Source: an uncultured Collinsella sp.
GTDB lineage: Bacteria; Actinomycetota; Coriobacteriia; Coriobacteriales; Coriobacteriaceae
Direction: 5' to 3'
Assembly (NCBI GenBank): GCA_902494585.1
Contig: CABUUD010000046.1
Coordinates: 1-12,766 of the forward strand
Length of the DNA stretch: 12,766 nucleotides
Positions within the stretch are counted from its first letter, which is position 1. The number at the start of each line of letters is the position of its first letter. Shown in pieces: positions 11,736 through 12,766 of the stretch. The notes below the pieces were generated by a model that worked only from the letters and a program-made list of their open reading frames with translations, did not search any database and had not been told where the DNA came from. The position numbers and the translations under genes were made by a program.

Positions 11736-12665
11736 CTAGATACTATCTATCGACTGGTCACACCCCTTGTCAAACTCCATGTAACTCGTCATGCGATAGC
11801 TTGAGATAGCAAGTTCACGACAAAAATCATCGATATCATATTGTTTATCCTCGCTGGGATCGTGCTCGCAAAAGACCCATTCGGCATCGCGGTAGCGTGG
11901 AGCCAGAACGTCGCGGTAGTACGGCTTATCGACTTTGTCAAAAGAATTGCCCATGATAATTACGGTATCAATCTTGGCAAGGGTGTCCAAGAATTGGTTT
12001 AGGGCGTCGTAGTTACCCTCGATGTTTTTCCATGTATCTGCGCAGCGATCGCATGCGACAGTTACACCCTGCTGAATAGTCGCACCGTAAAAATCATCCA
12101 TTCCATATTTGTCTTCAAGCATCTTCTGAAGCTCGAAAGGATTATTGTCGGGAGAGCCAAATTGAAGAAGCTCGTTTTTATCCAAGACGCAACCATGGAT
12201 ATGGAGGATCCTGTCTGGACGAACGCTATAGACATGCTCCAACGTTGGGGTGTAATTAAAGGTAATGAACAAAGCAGTGTCTGGTAACTCAAGCACGGGT
12301 TTTACTTTAGACACATCGATTGACTCTACCCATTCCCGAAAGTGATCTCTGGTGAGCTTCTTCAGGTATTCAAGATGCATGTGCAACTCGATCCAGAAAT
12401 CGTCCCATCCTGGATTGTCTTCGGTTAGATCTGGATACGTGTGATCGAGAGTTTCATAACAAAGGTCGTTCCATTCAATGCCGAGTGATTCTTCAAGAGA
12501 GCACCATCGAGGATTATCTTCCCTGGCTGAACCGCGCGTGCAGTCAAGGCTATTCTCAAAATCGGAGCATTCCACCGCATAGACAAACGAATCAAAGTCC
12601 TTAACCACTTGCTTATCATGGACTTTCAGCCAGTTGCGATAATCCGATGTTAGCGTCGGAATAAT
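11736..12665 (-). pseudogene. abiH: AbiH-family abortive infection protein, 5'-truncated
   Basis: AbiH family features are clear: DTALFITFNYTPTLEHVYSV (about residues 110-129 counted from GTG 12608), ILHIHG, LQFGSPDNN, and the C-terminal TVIIMGNSFDKVDKPYY. The homologous frame extends upstream past the GTG through PTLTSDYRNWLKVHDKQVVKDF and meets an in-frame TAA at 12666-12668. AbiH proteins normally begin with a short strand and a GNGFD-like motif; that part is missing, and no upstream frame supplies it. Either the gene is broken near 12665 or it restarts at GTG 12608 (290 aa) without the nucleotide-binding-like start. AbiH causes abortive infection in lactococci; this copy is probably inactive. 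Confidence 0.75.
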
Positions 12666-12721
12666 TTAGCCAAATATAGTCGGCCGAGATTGACCAATCC
12701 CGGCCGACCCATTTTAGCCAA
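12665..12721. repeat. 14-bp hairpin flanked by 9-bp direct repeats
   Basis: GTCGGCCGAGATTG (12679-12692) pairs with CAATCCCGGCCGAC (12695-12708), 13 of 14 plus one wobble on one strand, with a 2-nt loop. TTTAGCCAA occurs directly on each side (12665-12673 and 12713-12721), 48 bp apart. It could be a bidirectional terminator (ATTTT follows on the plus strand) or a small palindromic insertion with target duplication. It adjoins the breakpoint of AbiH. The remaining bases to the window end show no gene. Confidence 0.6.
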
Positions 12722-12766
12722 CACGCCCGCATCTATGACTTTCCTATCGCATTCCTACATCCCCTC

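Overview
The window looks like accessory, island-type DNA from a high-GC gut actinobacterium of the Coriobacteriia, most likely Collinsella or a near relative. This rests on codon use, the style of several small proteins and the LPKTG surface protein; no rRNA or housekeeping marker is present to prove it. Every confident gene lies on the minus strand, so gene order below runs from high to low coordinate.

Layout. At the left edge is the start of a truncated minus-strand gene (1-80), then a tRNA-Val(CAC) gene (464-538) with its own terminator, and beyond its 3' end what may be the scar of a phage-type integrase. Next come a DUF3825 protein (689-1477) and a three-gene cassette: an Xre regulator, a 61-aa putative antitoxin and a Doc/Fic toxin (1523-2921). 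A roughly 480-bp non-coding stretch (2922-3403) holds nested inverted repeats that resemble a REP/BIME element. Then follow an AAA ATPase and a small EGxxE...PEIE nuclease-like partner (3404-5099, RloAB/PARIS-like logic), and a compact MNT nucleotidyltransferase cassette with a RelB-like small protein (5331-5909). A dUTPase/dCTP-deaminase-fold protein fused to three membrane segments (6083-6865) and a sortase-anchored LPKTG protein (7013-8107) complete the high-GC part.

From about 8380 to 12670 the DNA is visibly lower in GC and is a dense defence island. It holds a type III toxin-antitoxin system: a TenpN/ToxN-like toxin preceded by two 52-nt RNA antitoxin repeats, a terminator and a promoter. 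Upstream of that are a one-TM hypothetical protein, a possible 77-aa ORF and a retron-type reverse transcriptase. The RT overlaps an Xre-type HTH gene, which is preceded by a 60-aa basic/hydrophobic peptide ORF and a strongly structured leader that is the best msr-msd candidate. At the right edge is an AbiH abortive-infection gene that has lost its 5' end.

The most interesting unit is 9913-11642. A perfect 10-bp-arm operator sits on the promoter. The leader RNA contains a UUCG hairpin, a 9-bp long-range stem, a 12-bp perfect GC hairpin and a hairpin that buries the Shine-Dalgarno sequence of the 60-aa peptide. Then follow the peptide, the HTH protein and the RT. The layout suggests a retron in which folding or consumption of the ncRNA, together with the HTH repressor, controls a small membrane-active toxin. 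That mechanism is inference; the sequence elements are directly visible.
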